64,000 bases of DNA from Acinetobacter lwoffii (GTDB lineage Bacteria; Pseudomonadota; Gammaproteobacteria; Pseudomonadales; Moraxellaceae): the NCBI RefSeq assembly GCF_029024105.1, contig NZ_CP118963.1, forward strand, positions 2,728,001 to 2,792,000, written 5' to 3'. Below are positions 17,298-25,309 of this stretch, one piece after another; position 1 is the stretch's first letter; the number at the start of each line of letters is the position of its first letter. A program made the position numbers and the translations under genes. The notes under the pieces were generated by a model. That model ran no database searches, was not told the origin of the DNA, and was given only the letters and a program-made list of their open reading frames with translations.

Positions 17298-19526
17298 ATG
17301 ACTGATCAAATTGCTTTTAATGATGATTATGACAGCAACACTTCGGGGAACCCAGAATTTCACCAACTGTTTAACCAACAGATGAGTCGTCGCGATTTAA
17401 TTAAAAAGACGGCTGGTGGTGCAGTAGCATTAACCTTAGCAGCCTCACTTACGGGCTGTAGCGATAATGATGAAGAATCAACTCCGCCAAGCATACCTGC
17501 AACACCGAATGAACCAGATTTAACTGCAACACCTAAATCATTAACCTTCAAACCAGTGGATAAAAACACTTTAGAGCAATTTACTGTGGCTGAAGGCTAT
17601 GATTTTAAAGTCCTACATGCGGTAGGTGATCCTTTACACCCAAGCCTACCTGTATGGGATGAAAACAATATTCCTAGTGGTGTATCCTACGAACGCCGTG
17701 TCGGTGACAACCATGATGGTATGACCTTTTTTGGTTTAAATACCAGCAAGCAAAATTTTGATGCGACTGTATCGGACACTGGCTTATTGGTGATGAATCA
17801 CGAATATTTACAACGTGATGACTTACACCCTCGTGGTAGCATATTTGATCAAGATGATATCACTGAAGATGAAGTGATCCGTGAAGTGAACTCTCATGGT
17901 GTTTCTATTGTTGCAATCAACAAAAATCCTGAGACACAAGAAATCACGGTCGATTTAAACTCGCCATTTAACCGCCGTATTACAGCAGCAACTGAAATGG
18001 AATACCGTGGCCCTGTACGTGGTAATACGTTGGTACAAACAGCATTTAGCCCAGATGGTACCAAAACACGTGGCACCATCAACAACTGTGGTAACGGCTA
18101 TACCCCTTGGGGCACTTATCTCACCACTGAAGAAAACTTCAACCAATATCTCGCACGTCAAAAAGACACCGAAGGCGGGGATGTACGCGATGCCAATACC
18201 GAACATGCGTTAAAACGCTATAAAGTCAATAATGGCGCACGTGGTTATAACTGGCAAAGCATTAGAAATCCACAAATCTTTACGCCAGATTATTTCAGCC
18301 GTTGGAACACAGTCATCAGCGGTGCATCGGAACAAGAGGATTATCGCAACTCGATTAATACTTTCGGTTGGATTGTTGAAATAGATCCGTTTGATAATCG
18401 TAGTATGCCAGTAAAACGTACCGCTTTAGGTCGCTTTGCTCATGAAGACTGCCGTGCTAGCCGTGCCATTGCAGGTAAACCACTTGCATTCTATATGGGT
18501 GATGATTCACAAGGCGAATACATCTATAAATTTGTCTCAGATACTCCATGGAATCCTACTGATGTCAACGGTGGCTATGCGGCTGGCGACAAATACATGA
18601 ATAACGGTAAGCTTTATGTTGCGCAATTTGATTTCAATGAAGCAACGGGTGAAGCTAAAGGCCAATGGTTAGAACTCTCTTTGTCTAATCCAAAGATTGC
18701 CAACTATGCAGAATACAAATTTGCAGACCGAGCAGATATTTTGGTCAATGCACGTATCGCAGCCGATGCAGCGGGCGCAACTAAAATGGACCGCCCTGAA
18801 TGGGTTGCGGTAAATCCACATAATGGCGAAGTGTATGTCACATTAACTAATAACTCACAACGCGGTTCAGCACATGTAATTGATGCAGCTAATCCACGCC
18901 AATATTCAGATGATGATGATACAACGAACCGCCTACGTGGCAATATTAATGGTCACGTGATTCGCTTCCGTGAAACAGGCGACGATGTTACTGCAACATC
19001 ATTTACATGGGATATTTTCCTATTTGGTGCCGAAGCAGATTCAATCCCAGGTGTAAACCTTTCTGGCTTGACGGATGCAAATGACTTCTCTAGCCCAGAT
19101 GGTATGTGGTTTGATGACCGAGGCGTATTATGGTTACAAACTGACGATGGTGCATATACGGATACAACCAACTGCATGATGCTGGCAGCACTTCCTGGTT
19201 CAGTGAGCGATGGTTCTGTACAAACCGCAACAGCGGGGACAGGCACACAAAAAACACCTATGGGTGCGAAGCTCGATGACTCGAAGCTACGTCGTTTCTT
19301 GGTTGGTCCTGCTGGCTGTGAAATTACAGGGGTCACTATGACACCTGACTACAAAGCCATTTTTGTAAACGTGCAACATCCAGGTGGTACTTGGCCTGCA
19401 AACCAAGCTGAACATTTAATCAGTACTGGTCGTGCATATTCACGTCCACGCTCAGCAACAGTCGTGATTACCCGTAAAGATGGCGGTGTCATTGCAGGTG
19501 AATCGTTAGAAACCCCTAAAGCTTAA
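17298..19526 (+). CDS. phoX: PhoX-family alkaline phosphatase (DUF839), Tat substrate and probable lipoprotein
   Basis: PhoX enzymes are Ca/Fe-dependent phosphomonoesterases exported folded by the Tat pathway. The 742-residue protein carries the Tat signal SRRDLIKKTAGG at residues 30-41, then a hydrophobic stretch ending LAASLTGC, where Cys54 fits a lipobox. This suggests a lipid-anchored enzyme; Ser at +2 would favour the outer membrane. The mature part matches the PhoX/DUF839 family (VMNHEYLQRDDLHPRG, GRFAHEDCRASR, YMGDDSQGEYIYKF, DRPEWVAVNPHNGEVYVTLTNN, PDGMWFDDRGVLW), with acidic and Cys residues proposed for metal binding. It has its own promoter region and lies directly after tatABC. 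A CTGTCAT half-site at 17227-17233 recalls half a Pho box but is not convincing. Confidence 0.9.
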   Translation: MTDQIAFNDDYDSNTSGNPEFHQLFNQQMSRRDLIKKTAGGAVALTLAASLTGCSDNDEESTPPSIPATPNEPDLTATPKSLTFKPVDKNTLEQFTVAEGYDFKVLHAVGDPLHPSLPVWDENNIPSGVSYERRVGDNHDGMTFFGLNTSKQNFDATVSDTGLLVMNHEYLQRDDLHPRGSIFDQDDITEDEVIREVNSHGVSIVAINKNPETQEITVDLNSPFNRRITAATEMEYRGPVRGNTLVQTAFSPDGTKTRGTINNCGNGYTPWGTYLTTEENFNQYLARQKDTEGGDVRDANTEHALKRYKVNNGARGYNWQSIRNPQIFTPDYFSRWNTVISGASEQEDYRNSINTFGWIVEIDPFDNRSMPVKRTALGRFAHEDCRASRAIAGKPLAFYMGDDSQGEYIYKFVSDTPWNPTDVNGGYAAGDKYMNNGKLYVAQFDFNEATGEAKGQWLELSLSNPKIANYAEYKFADRADILVNARIAADAAGATKMDRPEWVAVNPHNGEVYVTLTNNSQRGSAHVIDAANPRQYSDDDDTTNRLRGNINGHVIRFRETGDDVTATSFTWDIFLFGAEADSIPGVNLSGLTDANDFSSPDGMWFDDRGVLWLQTDDGAYTDTTNCMMLAALPGSVSDGSVQTATAGTGTQKTPMGAKLDDSKLRRFLVGPAGCEITGVTMTPDYKAIFVNVQHPGGTWPANQAEHLISTGRAYSRPRSATVVITRKDGGVIAGESLETPKA

Positions 19527-19541
19527 ACCCTGAAGTGACCT

Positions 19542-19573
19542 AAAAAATGCCGACTTCTAGTCGGCATTTTTTA
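19542..19573 (+). terminator. Terminator between phoX and the NRDE gene (probably bidirectional)
   Basis: AAAAAATGCCGAC pairs with GTCGGCATTTTTT around TTCTA. A and T tracts flank both sides, so it may serve phoX and the convergent NRDE gene. Confidence 0.9.
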
Positions 19574-19583
19574 TATTCGGTGA

Positions 19584-20363
19584 TTATTTCAGGCTAATTA
19601 TTTTCTCAATAGTTTGACCTGTGGTCGCACCTTGTTGTGACTTCTCGATCCAGTGCCATTGTTCCTGCTGCATTATCAAAAAATTTGAGCAGCGGGTGCC
19701 ATAGGCCGGACTCTGAATAAAAGTCGAAGACAGCAGCTGTTCCATTTCAACCGAGATACCGGTATCTGGCAGAAGTTCAGGAATCACCTTGCGTTCATCT
19801 TCCAGAATATCCCAGACTGCATGATACAGATCAGCTTCCGAAACTGACTGTTGTTGCAGCATCGGTAAAAATTCCTGGGTAAAGCGTTTGCGCAAATGTC
19901 GGGTCTTGTACCAGTCTTCACTCATCAGACCATTGGAAACCACATAGACGCCATGCGCCAGTACTTGTGGTGCTTCACCGCGATTGCTCATATATACGGC
20001 CTGATCTTGATTTCCAATAAAAAGATTAAAGCCGGCATAGTCACATTGACGTTGTTCCAGATCTTGGGCAAAACGAATGGGCGTTAAGTCAGAATCTAAA
20101 AAGTTCTGGATGATATGTCCACGTGAAGTCGGATAATGCCCTTTGTCCTGTCCATCACGAAAATTGGTAATCACCGCCCAGCGACCGGAAGCCGTAATCC
20201 CCATCCAGGTACCGCCCGACTGTAGATCCTGCCCGGCAATTATAGGACTATTCTCCCATTCATGCAGCTCCTGCGTAGGACGCTGATAGAACTCATCCCG
20301 ATTTGAAATCAGACATAATGGGCTCTGATCCAGAACCTTCCAAGCCAATGCCACGATACACAT
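19584..20363 (-). CDS. NRDE (TANGO2-like) family protein
   Basis: The 259-residue protein starts MCIVALAWK and has the family-naming motif SNRDEF at residues 20-25, then GGTWMGITASGRWAVITNFRD at about 70-90. The fold is related to Ntn-hydrolases with Cys2 as the potential nucleophile. The eukaryotic relative TANGO2 is linked to Golgi and lipid/heme handling, but the bacterial role is not established. It is divergent from lgt, with a 93-bp spacer. Confidence 0.85.
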   Translation of the reverse strand: MCIVALAWKVLDQSPLCLISNRDEFYQRPTQELHEWENSPIIAGQDLQSGGTWMGITASGRWAVITNFRDGQDKGHYPTSRGHIIQNFLDSDLTPIRFAQDLEQRQCDYAGFNLFIGNQDQAVYMSNRGEAPQVLAHGVYVVSNGLMSEDWYKTRHLRKRFTQEFLPMLQQQSVSEADLYHAVWDILEDERKVIPELLPDTGISVEMEQLLSSTFIQSPAYGTRCSNFLIMQQEQWHWIEKSQQGATTGQTIEKIISLK

Positions 20364-20456
20364 AATTTACGCTCTCGATCTTTACACATTGAATGTACAA
20401 CATTTTTCTTTGCTTTCAGCTAAAATCTGTGCAAAACAGAATCACAAGGAACAGGA

Positions 20457-21266
20457 ATGCTCACCTATCCCAATATTGATCCCGTAGCGATTTCGCTCGG
20501 GCCCTTACAAGTCCACTGGTATGGACTGATGTACTTACTGGCATTTTTATTTGCCTGGGGATTGGCGACGTTTCGCGCCAAACAACGTGGCTGGACACCG
20601 GATATGGTGTCTGACCTGATCTTTTTCGGTGCACTCGGTGTGATCATCGGTGGCCGTGTCGGTTATGTCTTCTTCTACGGTTTTTCCCAGTTCCTGGCCG
20701 ATCCTTTATGGCTGTTCCAGATCTGGACCGGTGGTATGAGTTTCCACGGCGGTTTCCTCGGGGTTATTCTGGCCATGTTATGGTGGTGCAAGAAATATAA
20801 GATGACCTGGTTCCAGACTCTGGATTTTATCGCACCTTGCGTACCGACAGGCTTGATGTTTGGCCGAATTGGTAACTTTATTGGTGGCGAACTGTATGGC
20901 CGTCAGGTGACCGACCCAAACTTTGCCTGGGGCATGATTTTCCCGACTGATCCCCTGCAACTGGTTCGTCATCCTTCACAACTGTATCAGGCGCTATGTG
21001 AAGGCCTGATCCTGTTTATTGTCCTATGGTGGTTCAGCTCCAAGCCGCGTCCACGTATGGCAGTTTCCGCACTGTTCCTGATCGGTTATGGCCTGGCACG
21101 TTTTGTGGTTGAATTCTTCCGTGAGCCGGACAATGGCCAACTGTTTATTGGCTGGATGAGCAAAGGACAATTCCTGAGCCTACCAATGATCCTGATTGGC
21201 TTGTGGATGATGTGGTATGCCTACCAGAAGAAAATATATGACTGGGGTCCAAACAAAAATAGCTGA
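20457..21266 (+). CDS. lgt: Phosphatidylglycerol-prolipoprotein diacylglyceryl transferase
   Basis: Adds the diacylglyceryl group to the lipobox cysteine of prolipoproteins in the inner membrane. The 269-residue, seven-helix protein has the conserved IGGRVGYVFFYG, the catalytic HGGFLG (His103 region), the family signature GRIGNFIGGELYGR and RFVVEFFREPD. ATG 20457 follows AAGGAACAGGA. Several lipoprotein substrates lie in this window (META lipoprotein, two paralogues near 60.5 kb, the leu-operon lipoprotein). Confidence 0.97.
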   Translation: MLTYPNIDPVAISLGPLQVHWYGLMYLLAFLFAWGLATFRAKQRGWTPDMVSDLIFFGALGVIIGGRVGYVFFYGFSQFLADPLWLFQIWTGGMSFHGGFLGVILAMLWWCKKYKMTWFQTLDFIAPCVPTGLMFGRIGNFIGGELYGRQVTDPNFAWGMIFPTDPLQLVRHPSQLYQALCEGLILFIVLWWFSSKPRPRMAVSALFLIGYGLARFVVEFFREPDNGQLFIGWMSKGQFLSLPMILIGLWMMWYAYQKKIYDWGPNKNS

Positions 21267-21281
21267 GAAAATCGCGTAATT

Positions 21282-21308
21282 GAGCGAGGCAAAGGCCTCG
21301 CTTTTTTA
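21282..21308 (+). terminator. Rho-independent terminator of lgt
   Basis: GCGAGGC / GCCTCGC with loop AAAG, followed by six Ts. Confidence 0.92.
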
Positions 21309-21358
21309 TACTCAAAATATGCTAAAGTGCCGATTATCTCTTCTATTCTTTCATCATT

Positions 21359-21751
21359 ATGCTTGAGTTCTGGTTTAATCCGCAGGTATCTGTTCTCAAA
21401 AAACTGTTGATCTTTATTGTGATTGCAGCGACAGCTGCAGGCTTGTACTGGATGGAACCACTGCCCTTAGATTCGATTTTAATGTTTATCGGTACCGGCA
21501 TCATTTTTCTGATTTGTCGTTACTGCAAAATCCACTTTACCAGCAAAAACCCGACCGGTTTGCTGTATAGATTACTGACCTGGATTCCAATTGCCTTATT
21601 GATTGCTTTAGTTTTTATGAATATGCAACAGGGCGAAATCCTGATTCCGGGTGCACAAGGCATTGCATTTATGGCACTGGCGATTTGCCTGTTTTCACCA
21701 TTGTCGCTGCTCAATCAGAACAAATCAGATGAGGGTTCACCCCGTGCTTGA
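21359..21751 (+). CDS. Small membrane protein, paralogue 1
   Basis: The 130-residue protein begins MLEFWFNPQ and is predicted to have about four membrane helices (residues 15-32, 36-54, 70-88, 97-115) with a polar C-tail. I do not recognise a family. The following gene starts with the same LEFW motif and has a similar helix layout, so the two look like a tandem duplication. No membrane-enzyme motif is visible. Confidence 0.75.
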   Translation: MLEFWFNPQVSVLKKLLIFIVIAATAAGLYWMEPLPLDSILMFIGTGIIFLICRYCKIHFTSKNPTGLLYRLLTWIPIALLIALVFMNMQQGEILIPGAQGIAFMALAICLFSPLSLLNQNKSDEGSPRA

Positions 21752-22130
21752 GTTCTGGTATTCCGAACGCTGTACCCGTCAAATCAAACTCATCGTCATC
21801 ATCGCGACCTGTATTTTGATTTATGCAGCATCGACTGTGGTCCAGTTAAGTCCGGTATTTGTTGGGGTGAGTTTAGCGATTGGGATTGTCGTGCATTTAC
21901 TGCACCATTTCCGCCTGAAAATCTCAAAATCCAATCCCTATGCAAATGGCTTTAGCGCCTTGAGCCGGGTGATTCCCATCATTGCCTTAATTACCCTGTT
22001 TGGCTATTTACCAGAACAGCACCAGCAATGGGGCAAATTTGCCTTGGGTCTGCAATGTCTTGGCTTTGCCGCGATTGGATTATTTATCGTTTCAATCTAT
22101 GAAAGCCGTGCGAAGCGTTTTGAGGACTGA
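21744..22130 (+). CDS. Small membrane protein, paralogue 2
   Basis: A 128-residue protein if the start is GTG at 21744, overlapping the previous stop by 8 bases. I chose this start because the product then begins VLEFWYSERCTRQIKL, matching the MLEFWF opening of its neighbour; a longer reading from 21651 would be out of register with that similarity. It has about four hydrophobic segments and a charged C-terminus. Function unknown. The overlap predicts coupled translation with paralogue 1. Confidence 0.75.
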   Translation: MLEFWYSERCTRQIKLIVIIATCILIYAASTVVQLSPVFVGVSLAIGIVVHLLHHFRLKISKSNPYANGFSALSRVIPIIALITLFGYLPEQHQQWGKFALGLQCLGFAAIGLFIVSIYESRAKRFED

Positions 22131-22148
22131 TCACTTCGCAGTGTTTTC

Positions 22149-22664
22149 TTAGAAGTAAGTTTCCAGACGATAGTAACTATAAGTCACGTTTTTATTGCGA
22201 TAAACCGCATGATCTCGCTGTTTAAAATCCGATACCCAGGCACTACCTGAATAAGCCGCGATATGTCCATATTTATGTCCCTGAGTACGGTCAATAATAT
22301 AGATATCGCCTTTTTTCGGCCGATCAAAAGAAGCATTAATTTTCTTATAACCCAGCTGCATCAGGGTACTTCCCCAATCTGCTGCTGCGACCGGATGATT
22401 CACAATTTTCGCACCAGAAGATTGCAGACCGACACGAATACTGCGCGCACATTTCTGTGTACTGGTATTTCGGGTAATGCCTTGCAGATAACTGGTAAAT
22501 TTCTCGATATTGATACGATGGCCATTGCTTACGCCTGAAGCGTTACGGACAGTGGCTTTTTGGGATGACTTTTTAGGTCTTTGCTCCGATTGGGAACGCA
22601 CCATGATATTCGCTTGGACAGGAGCATGTACTTCGCTCATGTTTACTTGATGATCATAGATCAT
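22149..22664 (-). CDS. CHAP/NlpC-P60-like cysteine amidase-like protein
   Basis: The 171-residue protein has no signal peptide; the first 45 residues are polar and low in complexity. The rest resembles a CHAP-type fold: Cys72 at the start of a helix (KCARSIRVGLQ), then GDIYIIDRTQGHKYGHIAAYSG containing His134, and WVSDFKQRD with Asp147, a plausible Cys-His-Asp set. Such proteins often cut peptidoglycan peptides. It could be a muramyl peptidase or an effector-like amidase, but no immunity gene or secretion gene is nearby. ATGs at 22664 and 22640 are both possible starts. Family assignment is by eye. Confidence 0.55.
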   Translation of the reverse strand: MIYDHQVNMSEVHAPVQANIMVRSQSEQRPKKSSQKATVRNASGVSNGHRINIEKFTSYLQGITRNTSTQKCARSIRVGLQSSGAKIVNHPVAAADWGSTLMQLGYKKINASFDRPKKGDIYIIDRTQGHKYGHIAAYSGSAWVSDFKQRDHAVYRNKNVTYSYYRLETYF

Positions 22665-23064
22665 GCCTTACCAACCGCTCCTCGCCTGTAATTTAGGCTT
22701 TCATATTGTTAACAAGCCGAGAATACTAGTCGTTTAAATGTTATCTTTCACATTAAAAATGTAAATAAATTTGTCTATTTTTCCGGCATTCAAATTAAGC
22801 CGTTCTTTCTCATACAGTTACAAAACCCATCATCTTTGCAAAAAAAATGTAAAGCAAAGCCAACTTCGATGCCTTGCAAAGCCTTTTTAGCCTGAAATAC
22901 GCAAAATGAGTCCTTATTTTTTTCTACTTAAACCTTATGGATTTAATTTGTAGCTCGGCCATTTTCAGACAACATTTCACTACATGATTACATCATTTTG
23001 AGCTTTGCACCCTATATTACACTGATGCGGCATTTTTAAATATTGAACCAAACGGAGAAGAAAA
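22665..23064. other. AT-rich 400-bp spacer
   Basis: No gene, convincing hairpin or repeat is seen. It lies between the divergent CHAP-like gene and the decayed lipocalin gene and presumably holds their promoters. A weak ribosome site (GGAGAAG, 23054-23060) precedes the lost start codon of the lipocalin remnant. Confidence 0.4.
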
Positions 23065-23517
23065 ATAAGTCAGACTTTAAGCACCGTTTCAAATTTTAAT
23101 TTAGAACAATATTTAGGGACCTGGTATGAAATTGCACGTTTGCCGATGAAGCGCCAACCTGAAGACAGCACCGATATTTCTGCGGTATAGAGCTTGAATG
23201 AAAATGGCAAGGTGGATGAAGCCATTGCTGAAGCGACCATTATCGATGCAGAACATGCCAAGCTTGAAGTCAGCTTTTTACCTGAAGGCCTGCGTTGGAT
23301 TCCGTTCACCAAGGGTGATTACTGGGTATTAAAAATCGATCCAGATTATCAGACCGCGCTTGTAGGCGAACCGAATAAAGAATATTTATGGCTACTGCAT
23401 CGCGGTACCAGTCTGGATGAAACCATTCAACGCGAATATTTAAGTTATGCAGCACCCTTAGGTTATGATCTGTCTGATCTGATTCATACCGTCCATACTG
23501 GCCATAAAACCGCTTAA
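23065..23517 (+). pseudogene. Lipocalin (Blc-like) pseudogene
   Basis: Conceptual translation in one frame gives a bacterial lipocalin: the signature NLEQYLGTWYEIARLP near the start, then LEVSFLPEGLRWIPF, GDYWVLKIDPDYQTALVGEP, YLWLLHR and YDLSDLIHTV at the end. Three lesions are visible. The expected ATG reads ATA at 23065 just after GGAGAAG. An in-frame TAG at 23188 falls where the family usually has Tyr. The strand after SLNENGK passes straight to VDEAIAEATIID, about a dozen residues short of the usual lipocalin, suggesting an in-frame deletion between similar NE(N/D)GK segments. The open stretch after the stop (from 23194) begins inside a beta strand and would not fold alone. Confidence 0.75.
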
Positions 23518-23530
23518 ACCTTTTCTACAA

Positions 23531-23558
23531 CAAGCACCCGCACTGGGTATTTTTTTTG
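23531..23558 (+). terminator. Possible terminator downstream of the lipocalin remnant
   Basis: CACCC...GGGT pairing around GCACT followed by a run of eight Ts. The longer repeat AAGCACCC / GGGTGCTT (23532-23570) could fold alternatively. Confidence 0.5.
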
Positions 23559-23730
23559 ATTGGGTGCTTGCCGATCTTTTTTGCAGAAGATGCAATATCA
23601 GAAATATTAGAAAAAAATGTTATGATGCATTCAATTCAATTTACCCAGCTCGACAGAAAGTGGATTTATCCGAGATAAACTTTTTCTGCTGAAAAAAAAG
23701 GTAATTTAAACAAATTTTTAAGAGAGACCT

Positions 23731-24573
23731 ATGCGCCAATATCTTGACCTATTACAACATATCCTCGACAACGGCGGCGATAAAGGCGACCGTACCGGTA
23801 CAGGTACACGTTCGGTATTTGGTCATCAGATGCGCTTTGATCTTTCCCAAGGTTTTCCTTTACTGACCACCAAAAAAGTTCATTTCCGTTCTATCGTGAT
23901 CGAACTGTTGTGGTTCCTGAAAGGCGATACCAATGTTCAGTATTTAAAAGACAATAAAGTCTCGATTTGGGATGAATGGGCGACCGCAGAACAAACTGCG
24001 CGTTTTGGCCGTCCTGAAGGCGAATTAGGCCCAGTATATGGTCACCAATGGCGCAATTTTGGGGCCAGCAAGAATGCAGACAATAGCTATAATCAGGACG
24101 GTTTTGACCAAATCAAATGGTTGATCAATGAAATTAAAACTAATCCGAATTCGCGTCGTCTGATCGTGTCCGGCTGGAACCCGAATGAAGCGGGTCAGGT
24201 CGCCTTACCCCCTTGCCATACCCTGTTCCAGTTTTTTGTGCACAATGGCAAATTGTCTTGTCAGTTGTATCAGCGCAGTGCCGATGTATTTTTGGGTGTA
24301 CCATTTAATATTGCCAGCTATGCTTTGTTGACGCATATGATCGCGCAAGTCTGTGATCTGGAGGTTGGTGACTTTGTCTGGACTGGTGGCGATACCCACT
24401 TGTACAGCAATCATTTTGAACAGGCACAATTACAGCTCAGCCGTGAGCCACTCGGCCTTTGTCAATTAAAACTAAATCCCGAGATTAAAGACCTGTTCGA
24501 TTTCAAATTTGAAGATATCGAAATTGTCGGTTATGAATCTCATCCAGGAATTAAAGCCCCTGTCGCTGTTTAA
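23731..24573 (+). CDS. thyA: Thymidylate synthase
   Basis: Makes dTMP from dUMP with methylene-tetrahydrofolate. The 280-residue protein has DRTGTGTRSVFGHQMRF at about 20-36, the catalytic Cys in LPPCHTLFQFF, the RRLIVSGWNP phosphate-binding stretch and NIASYALLTHMIA. Start ATG 23731 follows AGAGAGACC. folA lies 200 bp downstream, completing the thymidylate-folate cycle, with a palindromic repeat between them. Confidence 0.98.
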   Translation: MRQYLDLLQHILDNGGDKGDRTGTGTRSVFGHQMRFDLSQGFPLLTTKKVHFRSIVIELLWFLKGDTNVQYLKDNKVSIWDEWATAEQTARFGRPEGELGPVYGHQWRNFGASKNADNSYNQDGFDQIKWLINEIKTNPNSRRLIVSGWNPNEAGQVALPPCHTLFQFFVHNGKLSCQLYQRSADVFLGVPFNIASYALLTHMIAQVCDLEVGDFVWTGGDTHLYSNHFEQAQLQLSREPLGLCQLKLNPEIKDLFDFKFEDIEIVGYESHPGIKAPVAV

Positions 24574-24589
24574 TTTTCTTTATTATAAA

Positions 24590-24690
24590 GTTCCCCCTCC
24601 TCCTAGGAGAGGGCTAGGAAGAGGTTTTTTACCACGCGTGAATCGCCACCTCCTTTCAAAATATATTCCTAGCCCTAAAGCATGAAGGCA
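24590..24690 (+). repeat. Palindromic intergenic repeat (copy 2)
   Basis: Shows CCCTCCTCCTAGGAGAGGG, a near-perfect palindrome, followed by CTAGGAAGAGG. A degenerate inverted partner (CCTCCTTTC ... CCTAGCCCT) lies further on. It is related in motif and layout to the copies at 14505, 57515/58819 and 63895. It sits between thyA and folA. Confidence 0.65.
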
Positions 24691-24773
24691 ATCAATATAG
24701 ATTTTTAACCTTTCTTTCGTACCAGTAAAAAATTACACGAAGGACTTTGGGCTTGATAAGAAGGATTCAATAC

Positions 24774-25286
24774 ATGTCATTTCAAGATTTAGAAGTTGTA
24801 CACGTCGTTGCCATGGATCAGCAGCGTTGTATCGGCAAGGGCAATGATCTACCTTGGCATATCTCTGCCGACCTGAAACACTTCAAGGAAATCACCCAAG
24901 GCGGTGTGGTGGTGATGGGTCGCAAGACACTAGAATCGATGGGACGTACTCTGCCTAAACGGGTGAACTGGGTGATTACCCGTGATCCAGACTGGGCATT
25001 TGCAGGCACCAAAGTCGCTTATAGCATTGAAGATGCGTTGAGTCAGGCCGTTGCAGATGTAAAGGCTTCAGAAAAACCCGAAACCATTTTCATCATTGGT
25101 GGCGGTGAAATCTTTAAACAGACCATGAATATTACAGACCGTCTAGAACTGACGCATGTCGAACTGGATGTACAGGGCGATGCCTATTATCCAGAGATTC
25201 CAGCGGAATTTAAAAAGGTCGCCGCCGAGCAACATATCGACGACAAAACCGGCATTGCTTTTGAGTTCGCAACCTACAGAAAATAA
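24774..25286 (+). CDS. folA: Dihydrofolate reductase
   Basis: Reduces dihydrofolate to tetrahydrofolate with NADPH; target of trimethoprim. With the start at ATG 24774 (AAGAAGGA eight bases upstream) the protein is 170 residues. Conserved elements: VVAMDQQRCIGKGNDLPWHISADLKHFKEIT, with the catalytic acidic residue after LPWH being Asp in SADL, VVMGRKTLESMG, and the NADPH-binding IIGGGEIF. An upstream in-frame TTG at 24747 would add nine residues but places the ribosome site inside the gene. Confidence 0.96.
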   Translation: MSFQDLEVVHVVAMDQQRCIGKGNDLPWHISADLKHFKEITQGGVVVMGRKTLESMGRTLPKRVNWVITRDPDWAFAGTKVAYSIEDALSQAVADVKASEKPETIFIIGGGEIFKQTMNITDRLELTHVELDVQGDAYYPEIPAEFKKVAAEQHIDDKTGIAFEFATYRK

Positions 25287-25309
25287 AACCTATTTCTCAT
25301 GAAAAAGTG

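Noticed and set aside
23194..23517. Stand-alone 107-residue protein after the TAG in the lipocalin remnant
   Set aside because: It is the truncated C-terminal part of a lipocalin, lacking the GxW strand and half of the barrel.
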